NCBI RefSeq assembly: GCF_012927745.1
Contig: NZ_JABBKX010000001.1
Location: 682,001 to 746,000, forward strand
Length of the DNA stretch: 64,000 bases
Source of the DNA: Neoroseomonas marina
GTDB taxonomy: Bacteria; Pseudomonadota; Alphaproteobacteria; Acetobacterales; Acetobacteraceae
Direction: 5' to 3'
Shown: positions 7,914 through 16,730 of the stretch, in pieces
Layout: every line of letters begins with the position of its first letter
Numbering within the stretch: the first letter of the stretch is position 1
Made by a program: the position numbers and the translations under genes
Notes under the pieces: model-generated
The model's input: only the letters and a program-made list of their open reading frames with translations
Database searches by the model: none
Told to the model about the DNA's origin: nothing

Positions 7914-8770
7914 CAGCGCAGGGAGCGCACGGCCGCGATCGGGCGCACGCCCTCCTCATGCGCGACGGCGGCAAGATGTTCGGGATCGGGATTGTCGCCA
8001 TGCGCATGCGCCGCGAGGCCGGTCAGCGCCCAGAGCGCATCGAGCCCTGCCGCCTGCGCGCCGGCGAGGTCGGTGTGCGGCGTGTCGCCGATGGCGAGCA
8101 CGCGGTGCCGCTGCGGATGGCCGAGCAGTTCCAGCACCGGGTCGTAGACCTCGGGGTCGGGCTTGCCGATCTCGCGCACCGCGCCGCCGAGGCCGAGATA
8201 GATGTCGGCGAGCGCGCCGGCGCAGATGAGCTTCTGGCCGGCGACCATCACCGCGCGGTCCGGGTTCACGCAGACCATGGGCAGGTGCTGCGCGGCGCAG
8301 GCCTCGAGGACGGAGACATAGGGATCGGGGCTCTGCGGGCCGCGCTCGTCGTCAGGGCCGGTGTTGAGCAGGAAGGTCGCCTCGCGCGGGTCGGTGACGA
8401 TCTCGGCAACGCCGTCCTCGACGACCGAGAGGTCGCGCTCGGGCCCGACATGGATGCAGCGCGTGCCGAGCTTCGCGAACCACGGGTCGGTGCGGCGCTT
8501 GAGGTGGCGCCAGGAGATCTCGCCCGAGGAGATGATGCCGTCATAGAGCGCGCGGTCGAGTTCCATGCGGTCGAGCAGCTTCTGCACCATCCAGGCGCGG
8601 CGCGGCGCGTTGGTGAGGAATACGACGCCCCTGCCGCGCGCCTTCAGCTCCGCGAGCGCCTCGGGCACGCCCGGATATGGCTTGCGCCCGTCATGCACGA
8701 CACCCCAGAGGTCGAGGACGAAGCCGTCGTAGCGATCGGCGATGGCGGCGATGCCGTCGAGGATTTCCAT
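7910..8770 (-). CDS. HAD superfamily class IIA hydrolase
   Basis: A 286-residue haloacid-dehalogenase-like phosphatase of the class IIA (NagD-like, TIGR01459) type. The N-terminal catalytic motif reads FVLDLWGVVHDG, where the second Asp of the usual DxD is replaced, as is common in this subgroup. LTNAPRRA supplies motif II, GKPDPEVYDP motif III, and AIGDTPHTDLAGA motif IV. It probably hydrolyses a small phosphorylated metabolite. Its start overlaps the pyrD stop by 1 nt (TGATG), and its stop overlaps the MmcQ-like gene, so the three form one tightly coupled operon. Confidence 0.88.
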   Translation of the reverse strand: MEILDGIAAIADRYDGFVLDLWGVVHDGRKPYPGVPEALAELKARGRGVVFLTNAPRRAWMVQKLLDRMELDRALYDGIISSGEISWRHLKRRTDPWFAKLGTRCIHVGPERDLSVVEDGVAEIVTDPREATFLLNTGPDDERGPQSPDPYVSVLEACAAQHLPMVCVNPDRAVMVAGQKLICAGALADIYLGLGGAVREIGKPDPEVYDPVLELLGHPQRHRVLAIGDTPHTDLAGAQAAGLDALWALTGLAAHAHGDNPDPEHLAAVAHEEGVRPIAAVRSLRW

Positions 8771-9825
8771 CACGCATCCTTGCCGACGGCGTCGGCGACC
8801 GAAGTGAAGCCATCGCGCCTGAGCAGCGCGGCGAGGCCGTCGGCGAGCCGCCGCGGCAGCACGGGACCGGCATAGGCGAAGCCCGTGTACATCTGGATGA
8901 GCGAGGCGCCGGCCCGGATCTTCGCATAGGCCTGCTCCGGCGTCGCGATGCCGCCGACGCCGATGAGCGTCAGGCGGCCGCGTGCGATGCGGAAGACCTT
9001 GCGCAGCACCTCGGTCGACGGCGCGAAGAGCGGGGCGCCGGACAGCCCGCCCGCTTCCTTCGCATGCGCCGACGCGAGCGGCGGCCGCGCGATGGTGGTG
9101 TTGGAGACGATCAGCCCCGCGACGCCGCGCGTGAGGCAGGCATTCACGATCGGCCCGAGCGCATCGTCGGCGAGGTCGGGTGCGATCTTCACCAGCAGCG
9201 GCGGCGTGCGGTCGAGGCTCGCGCGCCTCGCGGCGATGGCATCCAGGATCGAAGCGAGCCGCTCCTCCCCCTGCAGGTCGCGCAGGCCCGGCGTGTTCGG
9301 CGACGACACGTTCATCGTCACGTAGTCGGCGAAGGGTGCGACGGCTGCGTAGAGCGCGGGGTAGTCGCGCTCGGGGTCCGCCCCTTCCTTGTTGATGCCG
9401 ACATTGGCGCCGAAGATCGCGGGCAGCGGGCGCGGCAGGTCGCGCAGGCGCGCGAGGTAGCCGTCGAGGCCGCCATTGTTGAAGCCCATGCGGTTGATCA
9501 CCGCTGAGTCTTCCGCCAGGCGGAACAGCCGCGGGCGCGGATTGCCCGGTTGCGGGCGTGGCGTGACGGTGCCGGCCTCGACGAAGCCGAAGCCGAGGCG
9601 CATCAGCGGCAGCACCGCCACCGCATCCTTGTCGAAGCCGGCGGCGAGGCCGATCGGGTTGCGGAAGCGCAGGCCGAAGGCCTCGGTGGCCAGCACGGGG
9701 TCGTCCGTGCCGGTGTCGCGGCCGGCGAGGCCGGCGGCGAGCGCCTTCAGCGCGACGCCGTGCGCGGTCTCGGCGTCGAGGCCGCGCATCAGCGGCATCA
9801 GGGCGGAAGCGAGGGCGGGGGTCAT
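8770..9825 (-). CDS. pyrD: dihydroorotate dehydrogenase (quinone)
   Basis: A 351-residue class 2 dihydroorotate dehydrogenase, the membrane-associated FMN enzyme that oxidises dihydroorotate to orotate in pyrimidine synthesis and passes electrons to ubiquinone. Seen are an N-terminal helical extension typical of class 2, the EAGTVTPRPQPGNPRPRLFR loop, NRMGFNNGG, and NVSSPNTPGLR with the catalytic serine. The C-terminal FMN phosphate region includes LIGVGGI and YTGFAYAGP. It is the first gene of an operon with the HAD and MmcQ-like genes. Assignment is firm. Confidence 0.97.
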   Translation of the reverse strand: MTPALASALMPLMRGLDAETAHGVALKALAAGLAGRDTGTDDPVLATEAFGLRFRNPIGLAAGFDKDAVAVLPLMRLGFGFVEAGTVTPRPQPGNPRPRLFRLAEDSAVINRMGFNNGGLDGYLARLRDLPRPLPAIFGANVGINKEGADPERDYPALYAAVAPFADYVTMNVSSPNTPGLRDLQGEERLASILDAIAARRASLDRTPPLLVKIAPDLADDALGPIVNACLTRGVAGLIVSNTTIARPPLASAHAKEAGGLSGAPLFAPSTEVLRKVFRIARGRLTLIGVGGIATPEQAYAKIRAGASLIQMYTGFAYAGPVLPRRLADGLAALLRRDGFTSVADAVGKDA

Positions 9826-9928
9826 GGCGCCGTCCTTGTGCCCCGGTCCGGGCCGTCACGGAAGCCCGGTTGACGGCCCAGGGCCGGCGCGGCGAGAAGC
9901 GTTCCTCACACGGTGGAACGAGAACAGG

Positions 9929-10801
9929 GTGCGGGGCCCGCTCTACATCATCGCGGCGATGGGGCTCTTCGCGCTCCTGGATGCGAACTCGAAGCTGCTG
10001 TCAGGGACCTATCCGGTCGAGCAGGTCGTGGCGATTCGCTACGCGGCGCTCCTGCTGGTGCTGTTCGCCGGGCGCGCGGTGGCCCCGGGACTCGGTGGGC
10101 GGCTCGATACCGCGCATCCCTTCCTGCACCTGACGCGCGCGACCTTCATGGTCGGGTCCGGCGTCGGCTTCTTCCAGGCGCTGCGGACGATCCCGCTGGC
10201 CGAGGGCTACCTGGTCTATTTCACCGCACCCTTCATGACGCTCGGCCTGGCCGCGCTGGTGCTGCGGGAACGGACGGGTCCGGCGGTCTGGGCCTGGTCG
10301 CTGCTCGGCTTTTCCGGCGTCGCCATCGCCATGGCGCCCGGATTGTCGGCCGAGGGCCCCTGGGCGGCCTATCTGTGGGCCTTCTTCGCGACGGTCTGCT
10401 ACGCCGCCGTGCTGACCATCAACCGGCTGCTGAAGCACGAAACCGGCGCTGGGGCGCTGATCCTGTGGTCGTCGCTGCCGGGGCTGCTGGCCCTCGCGCC
10501 TTTCGCGGCCATGGGGTGGGTGCGCCCGGGCGTCGTCGACCTGCTGGCGCTGTCCGTGAACGGTCTGCTCGCCGGCGGGGCGACCGTGTGCCTCGCCGTC
10601 GCCTTCCGGTACGATTCCGCGGCGCGGCTGGCGCCGCTGGAGTTCAGCGCGCTGGTCTTCGCCGTCGGGCTGGACCTGTTGATCTGGCAGGTGCTGCCCA
10701 GCGGCTGGACGCTCGGCGGCGCCGTCATCGTCGTCTTCGCGCTGGTGATGAGCCAGCGCGCCGCCAGCCGCCCTCAGGCGAAGCCGTCGGGAAACACGTG
10801 A
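9929..10801 (+). CDS. DMT superfamily (EamA) transporter
   Basis: A 290-residue inner-membrane protein with about ten hydrophobic segments arranged as two EamA repeats of roughly 140 residues each, as in drug/metabolite exporters. LFALLDANSKLLSG in helix 1 and YFTAPFMTLGLAALVLRE near residue 92 are typical. GTG at 9929 is preferred as the start because it keeps the first helix whole; an ATG at 9959 would cut into it. The substrate is unknown. Its last 28 bp overlap the 3' end of the convergent DUF952 gene. Confidence 0.85.
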   Translation: MRGPLYIIAAMGLFALLDANSKLLSGTYPVEQVVAIRYAALLLVLFAGRAVAPGLGGRLDTAHPFLHLTRATFMVGSGVGFFQALRTIPLAEGYLVYFTAPFMTLGLAALVLRERTGPAVWAWSLLGFSGVAIAMAPGLSAEGPWAAYLWAFFATVCYAAVLTINRLLKHETGAGALILWSSLPGLLALAPFAAMGWVRPGVVDLLALSVNGLLAGGATVCLAVAFRYDSAARLAPLEFSALVFAVGLDLLIWQVLPSGWTLGGAVIVVFALVMSQRAASRPQAKPSGNT

Positions 10802-11130
10802 GATCCGGCCGCGTCGATCGGCAGCGCCACGACGCGCCGCACGGCGGACAGGGGCAGCGGCGCGTAGAGATGCGGGAAGAGGCCGGGCCGCTTGCCGCCC
10901 GACGCCGGTTCCCATTTCAACGCCTCGCCGAGCAGGCCCGCATCGGCTTCCACCAGCAGCAGGTCCGGCACGCCGGCGCGGTGCTTCGCCGCGCTCGCGC
11001 GCACCTGTGTGGCGGTGGAGAAATGCAGGAAGCCGTCCCGCGCATCGTCCGCGCTGCCGGCGTAGATGCCGGCGGCCTCGGCGGCGCGCCAGTCGGCCTC
11101 CCGCACCAGGGTGTAGATGAAGGGTTCCAT
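10774..11130 (-). CDS. DUF952 family protein
   Basis: A 118-residue protein of the DUF952 family, a small fold related to ADP-ribosyltransferase-like proteins and of unknown role. Family signs are IYTLVREADWRAAEAAG at the start, DGFLHFSTATQV near residue 33, and LFPHLYAPLPLSAV near residue 85. It converges on the DMT gene with a 28-bp antisense overlap. It starts 27 bp from the stop of the phage-type lysin and forms the left boundary of the phage-like block. Confidence 0.85.
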   Translation of the reverse strand: MEPFIYTLVREADWRAAEAAGIYAGSADDARDGFLHFSTATQVRASAAKHRAGVPDLLLVEADAGLLGEALKWEPASGGKRPGLFPHLYAPLPLSAVRRVVALPIDAAGSHVFPDGFA

Positions 11131-11156
11131 CCGCGCCGTGTAGCGCGGCCGCGCCG

Positions 11157-11591
11157 TCAGGTCAGGTCCTCGGCACGATAGAAGCAGAGGCCGCCGATCT
11201 CGGCCGCCGCCGGCCGGCCCAGGGCCCAGCCCGGCAGCGCGCCGGCATCGTGGACATGCGTCGCACCGGCCGTCGGGTCCGGCAGCCCGCCCGCCAGCGC
11301 CCGCGCGGCGATGCGCCGGCAGATGGCGAACGCGGCATCGCCCGGCGGGATCTCCCGCAACGCGGCGTGGCGCGGGTGGTTCCGGTTCCAGCACGGGAAC
11401 TGGAAGGGTGCGCGGCAGACGCCCGCCACCCCCTGCCCCCAATGCGGCACGCCGGCGCGGACGCGGTTCATCACCAGGGCGGCCAGCGCCTCGATGGCGC
11501 GCACGGGGCGGTCGGCGGCCTCGCCCCACAGGGTCAGGGCGAGGATCTCGGCCGCCGCGTCGCGGGCGGGGATGGGACGCGCGGCGCTCAT
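11157..11591 (-). CDS. SleB-type cell wall hydrolase (phage endolysin)
   Basis: A 144-residue protein with a Hydrolase_2/SleB-like cell-wall hydrolase domain. The catalytic-type segment LTLWGEAADRP (residues about 18-28) carries the conserved glutamate, followed by ALAALVMNRV. A FQFPCWNRNHP stretch lies near residue 62. The protein has no signal peptide, so it should need the adjacent holin-like protein to reach peptidoglycan. It overlaps that gene in an ATGA and is the last gene of the phage-like operon. The SleB name comes from spore biology, but in this setting a particle-release lysin is the natural reading. Confidence 0.85.
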   Translation of the reverse strand: MSAARPIPARDAAAEILALTLWGEAADRPVRAIEALAALVMNRVRAGVPHWGQGVAGVCRAPFQFPCWNRNHPRHAALREIPPGDAAFAICRRIAARALAGGLPDPTAGATHVHDAGALPGWALGRPAAAEIGGLCFYRAEDLT

Positions 11592-11923
11592 TCGCGGTCC
11601 TCCAGCCGGCGGGCGACCTGGGCGACGGCGATGCCGGCGCGCGAGACCTCCTCGATCTTCTCCTCGATGCGGATCAGGTGGTCGGAGATGCGGCGGTCGA
11701 GGTCGCGGATCAGCGACAGCGGGACATAGGTTCGCGCCACCTCGATCTTGAACTGCGCGAGGTCCTCCCGCGTACGGGTCAGCGCGTCCGAATCGCGCTG
11801 GTCGCCGCGGTCGATGCGCTCGTGCATGTCCTTCCGGAGGCCGTGGATCATCCAGAAGAGCGCGGCCACGATGGGCGCCTCCACGGCGGAGATCCACCAT
11901 TGGGGTTCGATCTGGATCGGCAT
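11588..11923 (-). CDS. small membrane-anchored coiled-coil protein, holin-like
   Basis: A 111-residue protein with one hydrophobic segment near the N-terminus (about residues 9-25, WWISAVEAPIVAALFWMIHG) and a long charged helical remainder (residues 28-110), probably a coiled coil. No sequence motif identifies it. Its position directly before and overlapping the lysin gene by 4 nt, its size and its membrane segment suggest a holin or pinholin/spanin-like role in lysis. The assignment rests mainly on context. Confidence 0.6.
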   Translation of the reverse strand: MPIQIEPQWWISAVEAPIVAALFWMIHGLRKDMHERIDRGDQRDSDALTRTREDLAQFKIEVARTYVPLSLIRDLDRRISDHLIRIEEKIEEVSRAGIAVAQVARRLEDRE

Positions 11924-12012
11924 TGGGTCGCCTGCCCTCTCTGCTGGAACCTTGAAGGGAGGCGGCCGGGGCCCCAGAGTCCGGACCAGGACCCTGGGAA
12001 CCCCGCGCCGCG

Positions 12013-12234
12013 ATGTGGAATGAGCCGTATCTCGAGACCTGCTGCCGTTCGGCGCTGCACCGGCTGACGCTGGTGGGACCGCATGGCCGGCCGCCGGGCC
12101 TCAAGGACGGGCCCTGTCTGAACCGCCTGACGTCGATGGGCCTGGCCCGGCCGCGCGAGGACGGCCGGTTCGAGATCACCGATGCCGGCCGCGCCCGGCA
12201 TGCGAGCGAGATCCTGAAGAAGCAGGCGGCCTAG
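12013..12234 (+). CDS. small winged-helix-like protein, antiparallel to phage genes
   Basis: A 73-residue ORF on the strand opposite to all other genes in the phage-like block. LNRLTSMGLARPREDGRFEITDAGRARHA in the C-terminal half has the pattern of a winged helix: recognition helix, then a basic-acidic wing, then a helix. That pattern is shared with small MarR/PadR-like proteins and some phage regulators. The stop codon TAG shares bases with the stop of the convergent terminase gene at 12231-12233. It could regulate the block or be a stray host gene; a role is inferred only. Confidence 0.6.
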   Translation: MWNEPYLETCCRSALHRLTLVGPHGRPPGLKDGPCLNRLTSMGLARPREDGRFEITDAGRARHASEILKKQAA

Positions 12235-13676
12235 GAACCGCGCCAGGGCGGTGACGCCACCGGCCGCGCCCCGCGCACCAGGCGCACCGGTTCGGCCAGC
12301 AGGCAGCCCGCCACGGCATCGAGCGCATCGTCGCGCACCCCCGCCGCACCGGGGCGCCATTCCGCCATCTCGCCGGCGAAGGGCGTGCGGAAGACGCTTT
12401 CATGCGCATGCAGGCGCCGCGCGGCGAGCGCGGGTTCGAGTGCCGCGAGGATGCGGTCCTCCTTCGCGCGCACGCTGGCGTGCTCGATGACGGTGCAGGC
12501 GACGCCGGCGCGCGACAGTTCGCGTCGCAGCAGCGCGGGCAGGAAGCGGCCGAGGCCGTTGGTCTCCACCCGCACCGCCGGCAGCAGCGTCTCGCGCAGG
12601 ATCTCGGCGACGCGGCGGCATTGCTGTGTCGCCGGGTCCTCCGCCGCGGCCGGGTCATGCGTCAGGTAGGCGAGGCGATGGAGGAAGTGATGCCCCTCCC
12701 CGTCCGCATAGGTTGCCGCCAGCACCGAGGCATCGCCCGATCCGGGCCTGCCATAGGCCGGATCCCAGAAGGCGCCGCCCGAGACGAGCCGCCGGCCCAG
12801 CAGCGTCAGCACGCCGCGGCCCTGCGCCTCGCGATAGTCGGGTTCCTCGGCGTAGCGGACGATCGCCGCAGGATCGAGCCGCGCCGCCCCGGCCGCGACG
12901 GGCCGCAGCAGCATCTGCCGCTGGAACTGCAGCGGGCCGACGCGATCGCGGAGCGACGCGACGACATCGCGCGGAAAGCGCTCGGGCCAGGCGCTGTGGC
13001 CCGCCGCGTTCACCACCGGCACGGCAAGGCGCCGGTAGCCGCGCAGGAAGGCACCCTCCTCCTTCGGGTGGCGGTAGAGGCTGTCCTCGCAATGCGGCGT
13101 GCCGACGAACAGGATCGTGCCGCCCGGCACCAGGATGAACTCGGCCTCGGCCAGGCGTTCCCGCAATTCGGCGCGCTTGCCCGGCGTGTCGCAGTTGCCT
13201 GCGACCTCGACGTCGTCGCAGACGATCACCTCGGCGCGGCTGCCGGTGACATTTCCGCCGATGCCCTGCGCCAGCATCGACGGATCGCGCAGCGCGCCGT
13301 CCCGCGCGACGGTGAAGCGGTCCGATGCCCAGGTTTCCGCCGCGTCCGGCAGCAGGTGGCGGCAGAGCGGGTGCCGCTCCACGATCCGCCGCACCGAGGC
13401 GACCATCTTCACCGCCAGCGGCTGGTCGGCGGCGAGGACGAGGATGCGCGTCTCGGGCCGCCGCGCCAGCAGCCAGGCGCACCACAGCCCGATCAGCGTC
13501 GACTTGCCGCAGCCGCGGAAGGCCATGAGCAGCAGCCGGTTCTCCCCGGCCGCGCCGCGCGCCTCGAGCCAGCGGGCGATGCGCCGGTGCACGGCCGGCG
13601 TCTCGTGCTGGTGCCGGCGGTTCCAGATCCAGACGAATTCGAGGAAGCCTGCGTCAGCATTGCTCCTCTTCCCCAT
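12231..13676 (-). CDS. phage terminase large subunit
   Basis: A 481-residue terminase, the ATP-driven motor and nuclease that packages DNA into proheads. Walker A FRGCGKST is at residues 53-60, and Walker B with catalytic acid, IVCDDVE, at 151-157. ILFVGTPH follows as the coupling motif. The C-terminal RNase H-like nuclease is marked by FWDPAYG and by VRDDALDAV. The start at 13676 (MGKRS) is preferred to a longer in-frame ORF that is arginine-rich and overlaps the upstream gene. It is shorter than T7 gp19 (586 residues) but has all main motifs, so it looks functional. Confidence 0.93.
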   Translation of the reverse strand: MGKRSNADAGFLEFVWIWNRRHQHETPAVHRRIARWLEARGAAGENRLLLMAFRGCGKSTLIGLWCAWLLARRPETRILVLAADQPLAVKMVASVRRIVERHPLCRHLLPDAAETWASDRFTVARDGALRDPSMLAQGIGGNVTGSRAEVIVCDDVEVAGNCDTPGKRAELRERLAEAEFILVPGGTILFVGTPHCEDSLYRHPKEEGAFLRGYRRLAVPVVNAAGHSAWPERFPRDVVASLRDRVGPLQFQRQMLLRPVAAGAARLDPAAIVRYAEEPDYREAQGRGVLTLLGRRLVSGGAFWDPAYGRPGSGDASVLAATYADGEGHHFLHRLAYLTHDPAAAEDPATQQCRRVAEILRETLLPAVRVETNGLGRFLPALLRRELSRAGVACTVIEHASVRAKEDRILAALEPALAARRLHAHESVFRTPFAGEMAEWRPGAAGVRDDALDAVAGCLLAEPVRLVRGARPVASPPWRGS

Positions 13677-13968
13677 GCGGGTCCTCCTCAGGGAAGGCTG
13701 CGATGGCCTGGCGTGCCTCCACCAGGATGGTCGCGGCGTCCTCCGCCGCACTGCCGTCCGCACCCATCAGGCGGCCGATCTTCACCAACGCCTCGACATG
13801 CGCGAGGGCGGCACGGCAGGCGGCGTGATGACCGGCGAAGGCCTTGGTGTCGTCGCCGGTCCCGGGTTCGGGCCCGGCACGGAGGAAGCGCAGGTAGTCC
13901 TCCATGACGACATCCATGGCGGAGCGGAGATCGGGACCGCGAAGGGTGACCTCGCGGCGCCCCGTCAC
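13654..13968 (-). CDS. small terminase-subunit-like phage protein
   Basis: A 104-residue, mostly helical protein directly before the large terminase gene and overlapping it by 23 nt. Sequence alone does not identify it: helices such as SAMDVVMEDYLRFLRAG and HHAACRAALAHVEALVKIG are seen, and the C-terminus is acidic (EEDPHGEEEQC). Position between tailspike and large terminase matches T7 gene 18, the small terminase subunit that recognises DNA. The GTG start at 13968 overlaps the tailspike stop in a GTGA. The call is based on synteny and size. Confidence 0.65.
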   Translation of the reverse strand: MTGRREVTLRGPDLRSAMDVVMEDYLRFLRAGPEPGTGDDTKAFAGHHAACRAALAHVEALVKIGRLMGADGSAAEDAATILVEARQAIAAFPEEDPHGEEEQC

Positions 13969-16244
13969 GTCTTCACCACGCGCGCGCGGACGGTGCCGGC
14001 GGCGAGGTCGACGGCGACGGCTGTCTTGTTCCAGGCGGTGACCGTCACGACGTCCGTCGCGCCGACCTGCGCCATGAACACCAGGCCCGAGGTGGCGAGC
14101 GAGAAGGCCGCAGACGCGAAGTCGCCCGGCCGCGCGCCGGGGATGGTGACGTTCACCGCGGCCGTCCCGCCCGCCGCGATGGAAGGCGGGTCCCAGGCGG
14201 CCTCGGCCACCAGTTCCCGCGTGCCATGCGGCAGGTTCGGCTGACCATAGATCAGCGTCGGCGCGAAGAGCGGATCGCAGGCCAGGCGCATCGAGCGCAG
14301 CTCGTAGTCGCTGCCGATGCGCGCGACGCCGATGATGGCGTAGGCGACCTCGGGCGCGAGGCGCACCACCTGCGGGCGGGTCAGCGTGGCATCCGCCATG
14401 TCGGCGGCACTCTGGTACCAATAGGCGGTCGGGTTCCAGGTGAGCGACTGACCCGAAGCGCGGGCCCGCGGCGTGCCGGAATCCGTCAGCAGGTTGCGGC
14501 TGGCGTCGAAGCACATCACGACCAGACGCGGCGCATCGGCATCGACCGCGAGGGCGAATTCGCGGCAGCCCCGCGCATCCACCACGAAGCCGAGGCCGCG
14601 GCCGCCGGTCAGCAGCACACCGCTGTCGGTAAAGGCATAGGACGCCAGCGCCGGGAAGGCGAAGTCCGCCAGCGTCGCGATCGAGCCCGACACGTTGGAC
14701 GACAGGCAGGCGAGTTTCTCGAAGCCCCATTCCGTGTTCGACCAGCGGATGCGCGCGGCGCGCAGGTTCGGCACGGCGCCGATCTCGCGCGTCGCCTCGC
14801 GGAAGGCCGCCGACTGGTGCGTGGCGCGCACGACCGAACCGGTCCGCGTGGCACTCGCCGGATAGTCGATGTCGACCAGGTAACCCTGGCTCGCCCAGGC
14901 GACCTCGTAGACATGGTCCTGGGCGCCGGCGGTGTGGCGCGCGACATGGGGGCTGCACCCTTCCATGCGCACGGCGCGGGCCCAGACGGACCGGCTGTTC
15001 ACCTCGATCAGGAAGGGAATGCCGGTAATCGGGCGGTCCCTCGCCTGCAGCTCGAAGCCCGGCCCGTCGAACAGGTGCCGGTTGTGCGCGACATAGGCGC
15101 CGGGCGCGGCGGACAGGCGCACGCCGTAGCGGTCCTTGTCCGTGTGGACCGAGGAGCCCAGCGCGAAATGCCCGCCATAGTAGCGCACGGAGGTGTTCCA
15201 CGCGCCCGCCGTCTCGGTGCGGACATCGAGGCCGATCTTGTTGTTCACGATGCGGCCGAGGTTGATCGTCGTGTCCTCGAAGCCGCGTTCCACGCCCTGG
15301 GTGCGGATGCCGATGGTGAAGCCCTCGACCTGGCGGATCTCGACGAAGGAGGCATCGAGGTTGCGCATCACCAGGCCGATATCGGCCTCGTTCATCCAGT
15401 CGGAGATGCTGGCGCGCAGCACGCGCAGCCCTTCGTAGCGCTTGGCGGCGTTGCGCGCGGCAGCGCCGTCGCCCAGCGTCAACGCCGCCTGCCCGTCCGG
15501 CCCGGCATAGAGGATGGTCCCGCGCATCACGAGGCCGGCGGCGCCACCGCCGAGGACGAGCGGCTGCGTGGTGCGGAAGGTGCCCTCCCCGATCTCGAGC
15601 GTCTTGCCCGAGGCGGCGGCGGCGGCCATCGCGGCGGCGAGCGCAGGCCCGTCATCGGTCACGCCGTCCCCCGTCGCGCCGAAGTCGCGCGCCGTCAGGC
15701 GCTCGGCGAGCTTGTCCTCCACGCTGCGCGGCACGCCGCCCGGATAGGGCACGCCGAGCAGCCCGGTACCGCGGTCGAAGACCGTCACGTCTCCGGTGGA
15801 ATCGAAGCCCAGCACCCGGTTGGCCCGCGCACCGCGCAGCGGCAGCACCAGCCCGCCTGCGTCGGTGGGGTCGAGCCGCATCGCGCTGCCCACGTCATCG
15901 GCCACCTGCTGCAGCGCGGCGACCTGGTAGTCGAGCTCGTCGTTCAGCGCGCGGGCGCGCAGCACGCCGTTGTTCTGGAAGTCGGTGGTGCGCGCGATGG
16001 CGAGCCTGCGGCGCAGCGTCACCTTCGCCCCGGCCTGCGGTGGCGCGTCGAAGACGACGCTGCCGCCCTCGGAGGCGCCGGCCCCGGTCACGGTCGCGCC
16101 GCCGGCCAGCACGGCGCCGTCGATGCGGATCTCGAGATCGGCCGCGTCGAAGATCGGGAAGGGATAGGTGAACGCGGCCAGGACGCCGTCCGCGACGTAC
16201 TGCACGCGCGGCGCGACATCGCCGATCGTGATGTGTTCGGCCAT
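13965..16244 (-). CDS. phage tailspike/tail fibre with pectate-lyase-like beta-helix
   Basis: A 759-residue receptor-binding protein. Residues 1-120 resemble the T7 gp17-type particle-binding domain (VQYVADGVLAAFTYPFP, then VTLRRRLAIARTTDFQ). From residue about 187 the ARDFGATGDGVTDDGPALAA motif opens a right-handed beta-helix of the pectate-lyase type found in tailspikes that cut or bind surface polysaccharide. The C-terminal 150 residues form a separate beta-rich region. It sits between the internal-protein gene and the terminase genes as gene 17 does in T7. The receptor or sugar target cannot be told. Confidence 0.85.
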   Translation of the reverse strand: MAEHITIGDVAPRVQYVADGVLAAFTYPFPIFDAADLEIRIDGAVLAGGATVTGAGASEGGSVVFDAPPQAGAKVTLRRRLAIARTTDFQNNGVLRARALNDELDYQVAALQQVADDVGSAMRLDPTDAGGLVLPLRGARANRVLGFDSTGDVTVFDRGTGLLGVPYPGGVPRSVEDKLAERLTARDFGATGDGVTDDGPALAAAMAAAAASGKTLEIGEGTFRTTQPLVLGGGAAGLVMRGTILYAGPDGQAALTLGDGAAARNAAKRYEGLRVLRASISDWMNEADIGLVMRNLDASFVEIRQVEGFTIGIRTQGVERGFEDTTINLGRIVNNKIGLDVRTETAGAWNTSVRYYGGHFALGSSVHTDKDRYGVRLSAAPGAYVAHNRHLFDGPGFELQARDRPITGIPFLIEVNSRSVWARAVRMEGCSPHVARHTAGAQDHVYEVAWASQGYLVDIDYPASATRTGSVVRATHQSAAFREATREIGAVPNLRAARIRWSNTEWGFEKLACLSSNVSGSIATLADFAFPALASYAFTDSGVLLTGGRGLGFVVDARGCREFALAVDADAPRLVVMCFDASRNLLTDSGTPRARASGQSLTWNPTAYWYQSAADMADATLTRPQVVRLAPEVAYAIIGVARIGSDYELRSMRLACDPLFAPTLIYGQPNLPHGTRELVAEAAWDPPSIAAGGTAAVNVTIPGARPGDFASAAFSLATSGLVFMAQVGATDVVTVTAWNKTAVAVDLAAGTVRARVVKT

Positions 16245-16289
16245 CGGGATCCTCGGTGTGTCTTGGGGTTGGGGCGGCGGCGCCGCGTC

Positions 16290-16730
16290 TCAATCGAGCA
16301 GGTTGCGCACGGTGCCGCCGAGCGTCTGCCCGGCCCGCAGGAAGGCGTTCACGCTGCCATCCGGCGCGAGCAGCGACCGCCGCCCGGCCGCAAGCCGCGC
16401 GCTCATGATCGCGGCTTCCTCGGCGGTGTCCTGCGCCGCGTCGGTCTTGAGGCCGGCGGCAAGCGCGGCCGCCGAGCCTTCGTCCGGCGACACGCCGCCT
16501 GCGCCCAGCCTGGCGCGCGCCGAGGCCAGGGTGCGCGCCAGCGTGTCCCGCCGCTCGCGCGCCTTGGCGGCGAGTTGCGCATCGCCCTGCTGCTGCTGCG
16601 CCGCCTGCTGCTGGCGCAGGTTCTCCTGCTGCACCTGGGCGGCAACCTTCTGCTGCTGGGCCTGTCGGACCTGGCCGTAGACGGTGAGGCCCGCCCCGGC
16701 GAGCGAGGCGAGAGAGGCGAGCTGGGCCAT
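16290..16730 (-). CDS. small glutamine-rich virion protein, T7 gp14-like position
   Basis: A 146-residue protein with a short hydrophobic N-terminus (LASLASLAGAGLTVYG) followed by a glutamine- and alanine-rich helical stretch (residues about 20-60) and a charged helix. This pattern of a membrane-prone start and long Q-rich helix is common among internal virion proteins of podoviruses such as T7 gp14. Its place after the tail-tube B gene supports that. It starts 1 nt inside the stop of the upstream gene (TGATG). It is the only candidate ejection protein in the block. Confidence 0.65.
   Translation of the reverse strand: MAQLASLASLAGAGLTVYGQVRQAQQQKVAAQVQQENLRQQQAAQQQQGDAQLAAKARERRDTLARTLASARARLGAGGVSPDEGSAAALAAGLKTDAAQDTAEEAAIMSARLAAGRRSLLAPDGSVNAFLRAGQTLGGTVRNLLD

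Noticed and set aside
11157..11591. Sporulation cortex hydrolase (SleB) as a sign of spore formation
   Set aside because: The domain is common in phage lysins, and the gene is coupled to a holin-like gene in a phage-type operon in a Gram-negative host.
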